64,000 nt of DNA, taken from contig CAVWFK010000044.1 in NCBI GenBank assembly GCA_963754235.1, positions 372,001 to 436,000 on the forward strand, in the 5' to 3' direction. Position numbers and translations under genes: made by a program. Below are positions 15,764 through 24,843 of the stretch, one piece after another. The stretch's first letter is position 1. Every line of letters begins with the position of its first letter. The notes beneath the pieces were generated by a model. The model did not search any database. It was not told the origin of the DNA and saw only the letters and a program-made list of their open reading frames with translations. This DNA comes from DATAYA01 sp963754235. Its GTDB lineage: Bacteria; Pseudomonadota; Alphaproteobacteria; Acetobacterales; Acetobacteraceae.

Positions 15764-16260
15764 ACATGGACGCCGGATTGAAGAGGCCGGATCGGCCGGC
15801 GATCGCGCACGCGACGGTCCGCGCTGCGGTGACGACCGCCGCCCGTCTGCTCCCGGACGTGCCGCTTCTGGCGGGCGGCAAGTCGTTTGGAGCGCGGATG
15901 ACCACGCAGGCCCAGGCTGAACGGCCACTGCCCGGCGTGGTCGGCCTCGTCGCGTTTGGCTTCCCGCTCCATCCGGCAGGTAAGCCATCCGACGGACGTG
16001 CCCGTCATCAGGTGGATATCAGGATTCCGATGCTGCTTCTTCAAGGCGACCGTGACGCTCTGGCCGATACCGGACTGCTGATTCCAGTCATCGAGCGGCT
16101 GGGGCAGCGGGCAACGCTGCACCTGCTGGCCGGCGCCGACCACTCATTCCATGTACTGGCCCGGTCCGGGCGCACTGACGCTGAGGTGCTGGCCGAGGCG
16201 CTCGATGCGATGGTCGAATGGCTCAAGAGCCTTGTCGTCCTCGTTACGGGCGCCCACTGA
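15764..16260 (+). pseudogene. Alpha/beta-hydrolase (dienelactone hydrolase-like), 5'-truncated
   Basis: Contains LLAGGKSFGARMTTQAQAE, the nucleophile elbow GKSFGAR, then GVVGLVAFGFPLHPAGKPSD, the Asp region LLLQGDRDALAD and the catalytic-His segment GADHSFHVLARSGRT. This is the C-terminal three quarters of the KANL3/TEX30-like hydrolase family. The N-terminal strand region is gone because the IS5 right end abuts the frame. No trace of the missing part was found left of the IS, so a deletion accompanied the insertion. Confidence 0.78.
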
Positions 16261-16265
16261 CCGCC

Positions 16266-17021
16266 GTGGCACAACGCGCTCCGAGTAGGACCGGGAAGAC
16301 CATCAAAATCGCGACCTTCAATATCAACAATGTCAATCGCAGACTGCCGAACCTGCTCTCCTGGCTCGCGCGGGCAGCGCCAGACGTCGTCTGTCTCCAG
16401 GAACTCAAATCAACAGGACCTGACTTCCCCGCGGCTGCTATCCGTAAAGCCGGATACGATGCCGTCTGGCGCGGACAGAAGACCTGGAACGGAGTCGCCA
16501 TCCTTGCGCGCGGAACCGAGCCAGTGCTCACGAGGTCCGAGCTCCCCGGCGACCCGAAGGACGTCCAAAGCCGGACATCGAAGCAGCTGGGCATGGCATT
16601 CTGATTGGCTGCATCTATCTCCCGAACGGCAATCCACAACCCGGCCCCAAATTCGACTACAAGCTTGCCTGGTTCGAGCGGCTAATCGCACATGCTGCCG
16701 AGCTCAGGGCGGCCAATATCCCGGTTGTGCTTGCGGGCGATTACAATGTCGTGCCCACCGACGAGGACATCTATCCGACCAAGTCGTGGTCGCGGGATGC
16801 GCTGCTTCAGCCCGCATCCAGAGCGGCGTTTCAACGCCTGCTCAGCCAAGGCTGGACAGACGCAATCCGGGCCGTCCACCCGTCCGAGCGCATTTACACG
16901 TTCTGGGATTACAAGCGGGACCGTTGGCCTCGGGACGCCGGTCTCCGGATCGACCACCTGTTACTGTCTTCCGATCTAGCAGCCCGCCTGCAAGACGCTG
17001 GCGTGGACCGCGAGGTTCGTG
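16266..17021 (+). pseudogene. xth: Exodeoxyribonuclease III, frameshifted and 3'-truncated
   Basis: Begins KIKIATFNINNVNRRLPNLL, with APDVVCLQELKS carrying the metal-binding Glu. After QSR the frame is lost by one missing base near 16574. The other frame resumes with GILIGCIYLPNGNPQPGPKF, then VLAGDYNVVPTDEDIYP and WPRDAGLRIDHLLLS. Similarity stops at GVDREVRG. The final SDHxP motif with the catalytic His is absent and unrelated sequence follows. The gene is therefore non-functional even if the frameshift is an error. Family role: AP endonuclease and 3'-5' exonuclease in base-excision repair. Confidence 0.8.
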
Positions 17022-17227
17022 GCGCACGAACCGCATGGCGAGTTCTGTCAGGCGAGCGCCTTCAGCGCGGCGAACAGCGCCGCGGGATCGCATGATGGCG
17101 GTGTGTAGCGCTGAATGTCGTGTGCGTCTCCCCGAACCATCACGCGCTGGTCAGATTTATCCATTTTTTTGCAAGACCTTATGCCGTAGGACCTGACGAC
17201 TGAAAATCGCTCTGCATTGAGCCCGCA

Positions 17228-18433
17228 TTAGGCGGCTTGGCTCTCGGTACCGCCCGGCGATGCCCGAAGCTGATCGAGGTAATCGGCCCACCACTGCATC
17301 ATTGACACCCGCTGATCCCAATGCTCACCACGAGCATAGGCGGCACGGACGTCGTTACCCTCGACGTGGGCGAGCTGACGCTCGATCGCGTCTGGGTGCC
17401 AACTGCCGAACTCGTTCAACAGGCTTGAGGCTGTGGCTCGGAAGCCGTGTGCCGTCACCTCGTCCTTTGCGTATCCGAGTCGCCGAAGTGCGGCGTTCAG
17501 CGTGCCGTCGGAGATCGGCCGCGAAAGCGAGCGAACACCTGGGAATAGGAGATCGCTCGTTGAGATTCGACGCAGGATCTGAAGCTTTTCGATCGCCTGC
17601 GTCGAGAGCGGAACCCGGTGCAGCCGACGCATTTTCGTCCTGGTCGCGGGAATATTCCAGATCGCCCGCCCGAGATCGAACTCCTTCCACTGGGCAAGTC
17701 GCAATTCGCCCGGCCGGGGGAACAAAAGCGCAAGCAACTGGAGCGCAAGGCGCGTGCTCAGTTGTCCATCGAAAGCGTCGATAGCGCGAAGCAGCGCACC
17801 GAACCGCGGGCCATCTGTGACCGCAGCTCGCCTGGTGGATTTAACCTGTGTGAGCGCGCCCTTCAGCGCATACGTGGGGTCGCTTTCTGCGCGGGCGGTT
17901 GCGATAGCGTATCTGAACACGCTGCCGATCGTTGATCGAAGCCGACGTGCCGATTTATATCGTTCCCGGGCCTCTAGCGCCTGAAGCACCCTCAAAATGG
18001 CGGGCGCGCCCACCTGCCGGATCGGCTGCGCGCCAAACTCGGCATTGGCAAAGGCGAGCAGCCATTCGGTCTTGGCGATGGTCGCTTCGGCGCGCGACTC
18101 ACGCTTGAGCTTACCCAGGTACTCCTCCGCAAGGGCGCGGAAGGTGAGCGCTTCATTCTCAGCTCCAGTGTTGCGCTTTCGTTCGATTGCGGGATCGCGG
18201 CCATCCGCGAGAAGGCGTTTGGCCTCATCTCGGGCGAGCCTTGCGCGGGCAAGCGGCACCGTAGGGTAGACCCCGAGCGCCAAGAGCTTCTGCTTGCCAC
18301 CAAATCTGTAGGAAAACCGCCAAAGCCGTGCCCCGGTGGGCTGTACCCAGAGCTGCAAGCCACCGCCATCAACCAGCTTGTGAAGCTTCTGCCTAGGGGG
18401 CTCCGATCTGCATTTCCCGTCTGTCAGTGGCAT
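17228..18433 (-). CDS. int: P4-type tyrosine recombinase (integrase)
   Basis: A 401-residue integrase. The N-terminal arm-binding DUF4102 domain contains LVDGGGLQLWVQPTGARLW and LGVYPTVPLARARLARDEAK. A SAM-like core-binding domain lies at about 100-190. The catalytic domain has RPGELRLAQW (Arg I), AHGFRATASSLLNE (HxxR) and the final Tyr in RAAYARGEHWDQR. It catalyses site-specific integration, and its place near tRNA-Phe suggests that tRNA as target. The start at MPLTDGKC fits family starts; in-frame ATGs upstream lie within a repeat cluster that is probably the promoter. It looks intact. The 200 bases after the stop show only fragments without a supported gene. Confidence 0.9.
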   Translation of the reverse strand: MPLTDGKCRSEPPRQKLHKLVDGGGLQLWVQPTGARLWRFSYRFGGKQKLLALGVYPTVPLARARLARDEAKRLLADGRDPAIERKRNTGAENEALTFRALAEEYLGKLKRESRAEATIAKTEWLLAFANAEFGAQPIRQVGAPAILRVLQALEARERYKSARRLRSTIGSVFRYAIATARAESDPTYALKGALTQVKSTRRAAVTDGPRFGALLRAIDAFDGQLSTRLALQLLALLFPRPGELRLAQWKEFDLGRAIWNIPATRTKMRRLHRVPLSTQAIEKLQILRRISTSDLLFPGVRSLSRPISDGTLNAALRRLGYAKDEVTAHGFRATASSLLNEFGSWHPDAIERQLAHVEGNDVRAAYARGEHWDQRVSMMQWWADYLDQLRASPGGTESQAA

Positions 18434-18457
18434 CGTGTTCGTTCCCTGAGCGGACAT

Positions 18458-18533
18458 GATACCATCAGGGGGGTCCGATACCATCAAAGATACCATCACG
18501 CTCCGGCCGATACCGGGAGCGCGCGATGGTATC
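18458..18533. repeat. GATACCATC iterons in front of the integrase
   Basis: GATACCATC occurs at 18458, 18477 and 18489, and as its reverse complement GATGGTATC at 18525. A partial copy, GATACCGGG, lies at 18509. The cluster begins 25 bases upstream of the preferred integrase start. It may be arm-type sites for the integrase, an operator or an excisionase site. Confidence 0.55.
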
Positions 18534-18602
18534 CGGCGCTACGCTTGGTTGCGCGCTGAGGTCACGGAAAGCTGCGATTGCAGAGGCTTAGGATGGCTAC
18601 AG

Positions 18603-20290
18603 GTAAGAGGGGCAAAACCCCGGGCCGGGGTCGATTTTTCGCTTGCGCCGACGCGGGGCGGTTCGATTCAACGTCGATGTGGTCACCCCGCCTGACATCG
18701 ATGAGCTGTCGCTTGCCGAGCTGAAGCAGCTGGTGCTGGCGTTGCTGGACGAGAACGCGGCGCAGAAACGCATGATAGCAGAGCTACGCGAGGAGATCGC
18801 GCAGCTGAAGGGACTGAAGGGCCGACCGCGGATCAAGCCGAGCGGGATGGAGAAGGGGACCACGCCCAAGCCGGCGGGCAAGCGAGCCCGGCGGCGTGGT
18901 CGCGGCAAGGCGACGCCACGGGTCAGGGTGGAGGAACGGATCCTCAAGGCGGAGGTGCCGGCCGGCTCTCGGTTCAAGGGCTACGAGGATTTCGTGGTGC
19001 AGGATTTGGTGCTGCGGGTCGAGGTCACTCGCTATCGCCGCGAGCGCTGGCTGACGCCGGATGGACGAACGGTGATCGCGCCGTTGCCGGCCGGCGTGGC
19101 GGGCCATTTCGGTCCGGAGCTGCAGCGCTTCGTGCTGGCACAACACCACCAGGGACAGGTCACCGTGCCCCGGCTGATGGCGCAACTCCAGGCGATCGGC
19201 GTCAGCATCTCCAAGCGGCAGATCATGCGCCTGCTGATTGCGGGGCAGGAAGGGTTCCTCACCGAAGCCCGTGACGTGCTGCGCGCCGGCTTGGAGACCG
19301 CCAACTGGGTCACGGTGGACGACACCGGCGCGCGCCACAAAGGCGCCAATGGCGTCTGCACGCAGATCGGCAATGACGACTTCGCCTGGTTCGGCACCAC
19401 GAACAGCAAGAGCCGGCTGAACTTCCTCGACCTGCTGCGCGCCGGCCACACCGACTACGTGGTCAACAACGCGGCGCTGACCTACATGCGCCAGCACGCG
19501 CTGGCCGGGCCGGTGATCGCCGCCCTGGCCGGACATGCCGAGACGCATTTCGCCGGCCCGGCGGCCTGGCAGGCCCATCTCGATCGGCTCGGCATCACCC
19601 AGCTGAACGTCACTCCTGACCCGGTGCGGGTCGCGACCGAGGGCGCCCTGTGGGGTAGCGTGCAGGCGCACGACTTCCTGCGGGACACCGTGATTGTCAG
19701 CGATGATGCGGGCCAGTTCGCCGTCGGCCAGCACGCGTTGTGCTGGGTTCACGCCGAGCGGCTGGTGCACAAGCTCGACACCTTCACCGACGCCCAGCAC
19801 GCCGCGCAGCAGCGCGTCCGCGACCTGATCTGGAAGTTCTACGCCGACCTGAAAGCCTACCGCACCGACCCGGCACCGCGCCGCCGCCGCCAACTCCGTG
19901 CCCGTTTCGACCGCATCTTCCGCCGCCGCACCGGCTTCGTCACCCTCGATCGCCTGCTCGCGCGGCTGCACGCCAACAAGGCCGAGCTGTTGGCCGTCCT
20001 CGACTATCCAGAAATCCCACTGCATACCAATGGCTCAGAGCGCGACATCCGCTGCCATGTCACCAAGCGCAAGGTCAGCGGTGGCACTCGCAGCGATGAC
20101 GGCCGTACCTGTCGCGATGCCTTCCTCGGCTTGGCCAAGACTTGCGCCAAGCTCGGCGTCGCCTTCTGGGATTACCTCGGCAGCAGGCTTTCCGTCCCGG
20201 GCCAACCGATCGTCCCGTCCCTGCCAGACCTCATCCGCTGCCGGGGCCAGCCCGCATAATCCTGCCGGCCCGGGGTTTTGCCCCTCTTAC
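18603..20290 (+). mobile_element. Intact IS66-family (ISBst12-type) insertion sequence
   Basis: A 1688-bp element with perfect 26-bp terminal inverted repeats starting GTAAGAGGGGCAAAACCCCG. It is flanked by the 8-bp direct repeat GGCTACAG at 18595-18602 and 20291-20298, the duplication length typical of IS66. It carries one transposase gene and no tnpA/tnpB. Perfect ends suggest a recent insertion. It separates the integrase from tRNA-Phe. Confidence 0.93.
18643..20259 (+). CDS. tnpC: IS66-family transposase (TnpC type)
   Basis: A 538-residue transposase. A leucine-zipper-like start (LAELKQLVLALLDENAAQK) leads into a basic region and a zinc-ribbon-like stretch. The DDE domain includes NWVTVDDTGARHKGANGVC (first Asp), VIVSDDAGQFAVGQHALCW (second Asp) and HTNGSERDIRCHVTKRKVSG (Glu). 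This is the single-gene ISBst12 branch, which lacks the TnpA and TnpB helpers. The exact start is uncertain because a GTG further in could also serve. Intact. Confidence 0.9.
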   Translation: MRRRGAVRFNVDVVTPPDIDELSLAELKQLVLALLDENAAQKRMIAELREEIAQLKGLKGRPRIKPSGMEKGTTPKPAGKRARRRGRGKATPRVRVEERILKAEVPAGSRFKGYEDFVVQDLVLRVEVTRYRRERWLTPDGRTVIAPLPAGVAGHFGPELQRFVLAQHHQGQVTVPRLMAQLQAIGVSISKRQIMRLLIAGQEGFLTEARDVLRAGLETANWVTVDDTGARHKGANGVCTQIGNDDFAWFGTTNSKSRLNFLDLLRAGHTDYVVNNAALTYMRQHALAGPVIAALAGHAETHFAGPAAWQAHLDRLGITQLNVTPDPVRVATEGALWGSVQAHDFLRDTVIVSDDAGQFAVGQHALCWVHAERLVHKLDTFTDAQHAAQQRVRDLIWKFYADLKAYRTDPAPRRRRQLRARFDRIFRRRTGFVTLDRLLARLHANKAELLAVLDYPEIPLHTNGSERDIRCHVTKRKVSGGTRSDDGRTCRDAFLGLAKTCAKLGVAFWDYLGSRLSVPGQPIVPSLPDLIRCRGQPA

Positions 20291-20340
20291 GGCTACAGCG
20301 TAGCCAAGCGTAGGAAAAGATGCGCGAGAAAAGGAGGGGA

Positions 20341-20416
20341 TGGTGCCCAGGGGCGGAATCGAACCACCGACACTGCGATTTTCAGTCGCATGCTCTACCA
20401 ACTGAGCTACCTGGGC
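20341..20416 (-). tRNA. tRNA-Phe (GAA)
   Basis: 76 bases that fold as a full cloverleaf: acceptor GCCCAGG/CCTGGGC, D-arm GCTCAGTTGGTAGAGC, anticodon arm GCGACTGAAAATCGC with anticodon GAA, T-arm TCGGTGGTTCGATTCCGC, and an encoded CCA. It is the only tRNA seen in the window. Its 3' end marks the right edge of the island, so it is the likely integration target. Confidence 0.97.
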
Positions 20417-20429
20417 GCGGTCGCGAGGG

Positions 20430-20630
20430 TTAACCCACGCCCGACTCCCGATCAAGCGTCGGCGCGACGGACTCCTCATCCTCGGCCGCTCGCGCCCCAG
20501 GCAGCCGATACTGCTCGGTGAGCCAGCGGCCGAGGTCGATCTGGGCACAGCGCGGCGAGCAGAACGGATGGCATTCGCGAACGGCAGGCTTGCCGCAGAC
20601 GGGACACCGGATCGGGTTGGGCACGGTCAC
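20430..20630 (-). CDS. yacG: DNA gyrase inhibitor YacG
   Basis: A 66-residue zinc protein. CPVCGKPAVRECHPFCSPRC supplies the four cysteines, followed by AQIDLGRWLTEQYRLPG. The family binds one zinc ion and inhibits gyrase. The GTG start overlaps the stop of the RNase gene by four bases (GTGA); a second GTG two codons later is also possible. It is the last gene of the block before tRNA-Phe, as in many alphaproteobacteria. Confidence 0.9.
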   Translation of the reverse strand: MTVPNPIRCPVCGKPAVRECHPFCSPRCAQIDLGRWLTEQYRLPGARAAEDEESVAPTLDRESGVG

Positions 20631-21715
20631 TCCTCGATGACGCAGCCTTGCGGGGCAAGGGTCGGGTCGGAGCAGAGGATCAGGGGACGGCCGGTGCGCC
20701 GTGCAAGGTCGGCGAGTGCTGCACCGTCTTCGTGCAGCGCCGCAACCACCGACGGCGCCGCCCGCAGCGTCGGCGCCGAGGCTGGTCGGGCGGCGGCGTC
20801 TCGCACCAGCCGACGCAGTGCGGCGAGGCCGGAGGCGAGCGGGCCGGCCAGCAGTTCGTGCAGCGGCGGATGGACCCGCGGGCGGACGATCTCGGCCAGC
20901 CCCAGCACGGTGAAGCCCAGCAGCCGCGGCCGCAGCGGATCGGCCGCAAGGGCCGCCGCGAGATCGGGGCCGAGGGCCGCGCGGCGCTTCGCCGAAAGCC
21001 CGGCGAAATCGAGCAGGATCGCGCCCGAGAGATTGCGCAGCCGGATCTGCCGCGCCAGCGCGGGCAGCGCGGCACGGTTCAGCGCCGGCAGCGCGCCCAC
21101 CGCACCGCCGCTGTCGAGGTCGATCGCGGTCAGTGCCGGCGTCGGATGGAAGCTGGCCCGCACGCCGCCCGGAAGATCGGCCGCGGGGTCCGCGAGGCCC
21201 TCGACCTCGGCGGCGAGTTCCTCGTCCCACGCGGATGCCACGCGCTCTACCCGTTCGCCGAGCACGGGCCGCAGCGATGCCGCGAGCGCCGCATCATCCA
21301 CCCGCACCGGGGCGGCGGGAGCGAGGGCAGCCAGTTCCAGCAGCCCGCCCGGGCCGCGCCGGATCAGCCGCACCGGACCCTCCGACGCGGCGGCGCGATC
21401 GGCCTCATCCAGCCGCGCCGTCAGCCGTGGCCCCTTGCCGCCCTGCGCCGCGCGCGTCGCGCGCACGCCGAGCAGTGCGCCAGCGGAAAGGCCAGCCGCA
21501 CCCGCGCTGTCGGGCAGAAAGCCCTCGGCGCCGGCGAGAGCGATGAAGGCGCCGGCCAACGCCGGCATCCGCGCGGCCACGCGGCCGCGATGCAAATCGC
21601 CGACACCGTCAGGGGAGCCGGGCCGCCAGATGCGCAGCTCGGCGAGTGTCCCGTCCTCCACCAGCGCCGCGCGCACCTCGCCAGGCGAGCAGGCGGCGAG
21701 GATCGCCGTGCTCAC
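20627..21715 (-). CDS. RNase E/G-family protein
   Basis: A 362-residue RNase G-like protein. It is shorter and more divergent than E. coli RNase G (about 490). An S1-like start region is visible (VGDLHRGRVAARMPALAGAF), then LTAIDLDSGG with the metal-site Asp, RQIRLRNLSGAILLDFAGL and GFTVLGLAEIVRPR. The family processes rRNA and decays mRNA. The zinc-link CPxCxG is not visible. It is coupled to maf upstream by ATGA overlap and to yacG downstream by GTGA overlap. A divergent RNase G is my best call. Confidence 0.82.
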   Translation of the reverse strand: MSTAILAACSPGEVRAALVEDGTLAELRIWRPGSPDGVGDLHRGRVAARMPALAGAFIALAGAEGFLPDSAGAAGLSAGALLGVRATRAAQGGKGPRLTARLDEADRAAASEGPVRLIRRGPGGLLELAALAPAAPVRVDDAALAASLRPVLGERVERVASAWDEELAAEVEGLADPAADLPGGVRASFHPTPALTAIDLDSGGAVGALPALNRAALPALARQIRLRNLSGAILLDFAGLSAKRRAALGPDLAAALAADPLRPRLLGFTVLGLAEIVRPRVHPPLHELLAGPLASGLAALRRLVRDAAARPASAPTLRAAPSVVAALHEDGAALADLARRTGRPLILCSDPTLAPQGCVIEE

Positions 21716-22272
21716 GCCAGCAGGCCGCTGCCGCGCAGAAGCTGGGCGGTCTCAAACAGGGGCAGGCCGACCACGTTGGAATGGCTGCCCGAGACAAAGC
21801 GCACGAACGCCGCCGCCCGCCCCTGGATCGCGTAGCCGCCGGCCTTACCGCGCCACTCGCCGCTCGCGAGATAGAGGCGCTTCTGCGCCTCGGTCAGCCG
21901 CGCGAACGCAACGACGCTCTGGCACACGCGCTCCGATCGTCCGCCGTCGGCGCGCGCCAGCACCACGGCCGTAATCACGCGATGGCGGCGCCCGGAGAGC
22001 AGGTCGAGGCAGGCACGGGCATCGCTTTCGGTCTCGGCCCTCGGCAGCACGCGGCGCCCGGCCGCAACCACGGTGTCGGCGGCGAGCACGTGCGCGCCTT
22101 GTGCCGCGAGCGCCGCGGCCTTGGCGCGCGCGAGGCGCTGTGCGAGCGGACGCGGCAGCTCGCCGCGGAGCGGCGTCTCGTCGATCTCGGGCGAAAGTAC
22201 CTGGTCGGGGACAACGCCGATCTGTGCCAACAGCGCGAGCCGGCGCGGGCTCGCCGAGGCCAGGATCAGCAT
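21712..22272 (-). CDS. maf: Maf-family nucleotide pyrophosphatase
   Basis: 186 residues beginning MLILASASPRRLALLAQIGV, the nucleotide-binding ASxSPRR motif. It continues with SPEIDETPLRGE, ADTVVAAGRRVLPRA and SGRRHRVITAVVL, and ends in SGSHSNVVGLPLFE. Maf proteins hydrolyse non-canonical nucleoside triphosphates and limit septum formation when overproduced. Full length. It follows infA by ten bases and overlaps the RNase gene by four, so all are probably co-transcribed. Confidence 0.93.
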   Translation of the reverse strand: MLILASASPRRLALLAQIGVVPDQVLSPEIDETPLRGELPRPLAQRLARAKAAALAAQGAHVLAADTVVAAGRRVLPRAETESDARACLDLLSGRRHRVITAVVLARADGGRSERVCQSVVAFARLTEAQKRLYLASGEWRGKAGGYAIQGRAAAFVRFVSGSHSNVVGLPLFETAQLLRGSGLLA

Positions 22273-22282
22273 GGGGGATGGG

Positions 22283-22501
22283 CTACTTGAAGCGGAAGGT
22301 GATCCGGCCCTTGGTCAGATCGTAGGGCGTCATTTCGACATTGACGCGGTCGCCGGCCAGCACGCGGATGCGGTTCTTGCGCATCTTGCCGCTGGTATGG
22401 GCGAGAATGGTGTGATCGTTGTCGAGCTTGACCCGGAACATGGCATTCGGGAGCAGTTCCGTCACCATCCCGCTGAACTCGATCATGTCCTCTTTCGACA
22501 T
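22283..22501 (-). CDS. infA: Translation initiation factor IF-1
   Basis: 72 residues, one S1-type OB fold: IEFSGMVTELLPNAMFRVKL, HTILAHTSGKMRKNRIRVL and GDRVNVEMTPYDLTKGRI. It binds the A site of the 30S subunit during initiation. Full length with the typical MSKED start. It lies 55 bases after hisD on the same strand, within the conserved hisD - infA - maf - RNase order. Confidence 0.97.
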   Translation of the reverse strand: MSKEDMIEFSGMVTELLPNAMFRVKLDNDHTILAHTSGKMRKNRIRVLAGDRVNVEMTPYDLTKGRITFRFK

Positions 22502-22556
22502 CAGCCCTCATGCGCTTCTTGTGCGGGCCGGAACATGATCCCCGGGGTTCGTGAAA

Positions 22557-23873
<1,317 letters not shown>

Positions 23874-23907
23874 TCCCGCGGCGCCTTCTGACCCCAGCGC
23901 CGATGCT

Positions 23908-24085
23908 CAACTCCCTCTCCGCCCCTGGGGGCGGAGAGGGCCGGGGTGAGGTGGGGGTTGCTCCGAGGCGCACTCGATCTTGCCAGTCCCGGCCGCGCGC
24001 TGGCCTGCCGCACACGCCAGAAGCCCGTAACCCTATCGCCGCTGGCCCCCACCTCACCCAGCCCCCAAGGGCGGAGAGGGCATTC
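23908..24085. repeat. Inverted pair of GC-rich palindromic repeats (family 1)
   Basis: The left copy reads CTCCCTCTCCGCCCCTGGGG, a mirror arm, then GGGGTGAGGTGGGGG. The right copy is in the opposite order, CCCCCACCTCACCC then GGGCGGAGAGGG, about 85 bases away. The same pair structure recurs at 27350-27556, and a single copy lies at 29969-30024. The right copy encodes the end of hisG. Confidence 0.75.
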
Positions 24086-24779
24086 TTCCCTCCCCGAGGG
24101 CGGCGCGGAAGCGGGCGATCCAGGCGCCGATCTGCTCGGGGCGGGTCTTCAGCGCGGTGCGGTTGACGATCAGGCGGCTGGTCACCGAGGCGATCACCTC
24201 GGTCTCGACCAGGCCGTTCGCTTTTAAGGTCGAGCCGGTCTGGACCAGATCGACGATCAGGCGGGCGAGGCCGAGGCCGGGTGCCAGCTCCATCGCACCC
24301 CCAAGGGCCACCACCTCGGCGTTGATCCCGCGCCCGGCGAAATGCCGGCGGGCGATCCGCGGATACTTGCTGGCGACGCGCACGGCGGACCAGCGGTGCC
24401 AATCGTCACCGCCCGCCGTCTCGGCCGGCTCGGCGACCGAAACCCGGCAATGGCCAATGCCGAGGTCGAGCGGGGCGTAAATCTCGGGGTAGTCGAACTC
24501 CATCAGCACGTCTGCGCCGCAGATGCCGATCTGCGCCGCCCCGAAGGCCACGAACGTCGCCACGTCGAACGAGCGCACGCGGATCACGTCGAGCGCCGGA
24601 TCGTCGGTCGGAAAGCGCAGGCGGCGGCTGTCCTCGTCGGCGTAATCGGGCGCCGGACGGATGCCTGCGCGCCGCAGCAGCGGCGCGCACTCGCCAAGAA
24701 TGCGGCCCTTCGGCAGCGCCAGCAGCAGCGGCGCGTCGGCCTCCGGCGCCAAGGCGGCGAGCGGAAAGGGGGCGGTCAT
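24054..24779 (-). CDS. hisG: ATP phosphoribosyltransferase, short form
   Basis: A 241-residue short-form HisG for the first step of histidine synthesis (ATP + PRPP). Blocks are LLLALPKGRILGECAPLLRR, AAQIGICGADVLMEF, RVASKYPRIARRHFAGRG and the PRPP loop LIVDLVQTGSTLKANGL. The short form needs the HisZ regulatory partner, which is not in the window. The last residues, MPSPPLGAG plus the TGA stop, are encoded by a palindromic repeat, so the C-terminus was probably replaced or extended by the repeat. The true start may be further in; MTAPFPL is used here. Confidence 0.93.
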   Translation of the reverse strand: MTAPFPLAALAPEADAPLLLALPKGRILGECAPLLRRAGIRPAPDYADEDSRRLRFPTDDPALDVIRVRSFDVATFVAFGAAQIGICGADVLMEFDYPEIYAPLDLGIGHCRVSVAEPAETAGGDDWHRWSAVRVASKYPRIARRHFAGRGINAEVVALGGAMELAPGLGLARLIVDLVQTGSTLKANGLVETEVIASVTSRLIVNRTALKTRPEQIGAWIARFRAALGEGRMPSPPLGAG

Positions 24780-24843
24780 GCAGGCTCCTGGACGGCATAT
24801 CGGTCCGGCCGCAACGGCACGGGTGCCGTCGGGTTGCCGGCAT

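Larger units (their letters stand above)
1..20340. mobile_element. Right part of a genomic island / ICE at tRNA-Phe
   Basis: The stretch ends exactly at the encoded CCA end of a tRNA-Phe gene, and a P4-type tyrosine recombinase lies 1.9 kb inside, with an IS66 element between them. The left 10 kb carries the maintenance block seen in many alphaproteobacterial ICEs: DUF2285/DUF6499 proteins, XRE regulator, DUF736, DUF2493, Toprim, ParB and DUF932. Everything right of the tRNA is ordinary housekeeping DNA. I infer that the element enters at tRNA-Phe and continues past base 1, where replication, partition and transfer genes would be expected. No second copy of the tRNA 3' end was seen in this stretch, so the other attachment site is either outside the window or lost. 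Confidence 0.62.

Noticed and set aside
17048..17158. Short minus-strand frame ending PAALFAALKALA
   Set aside because: About 30 codons, no recognisable family and no start signal. It may be the tail of a lost gene, but I cannot support a feature.
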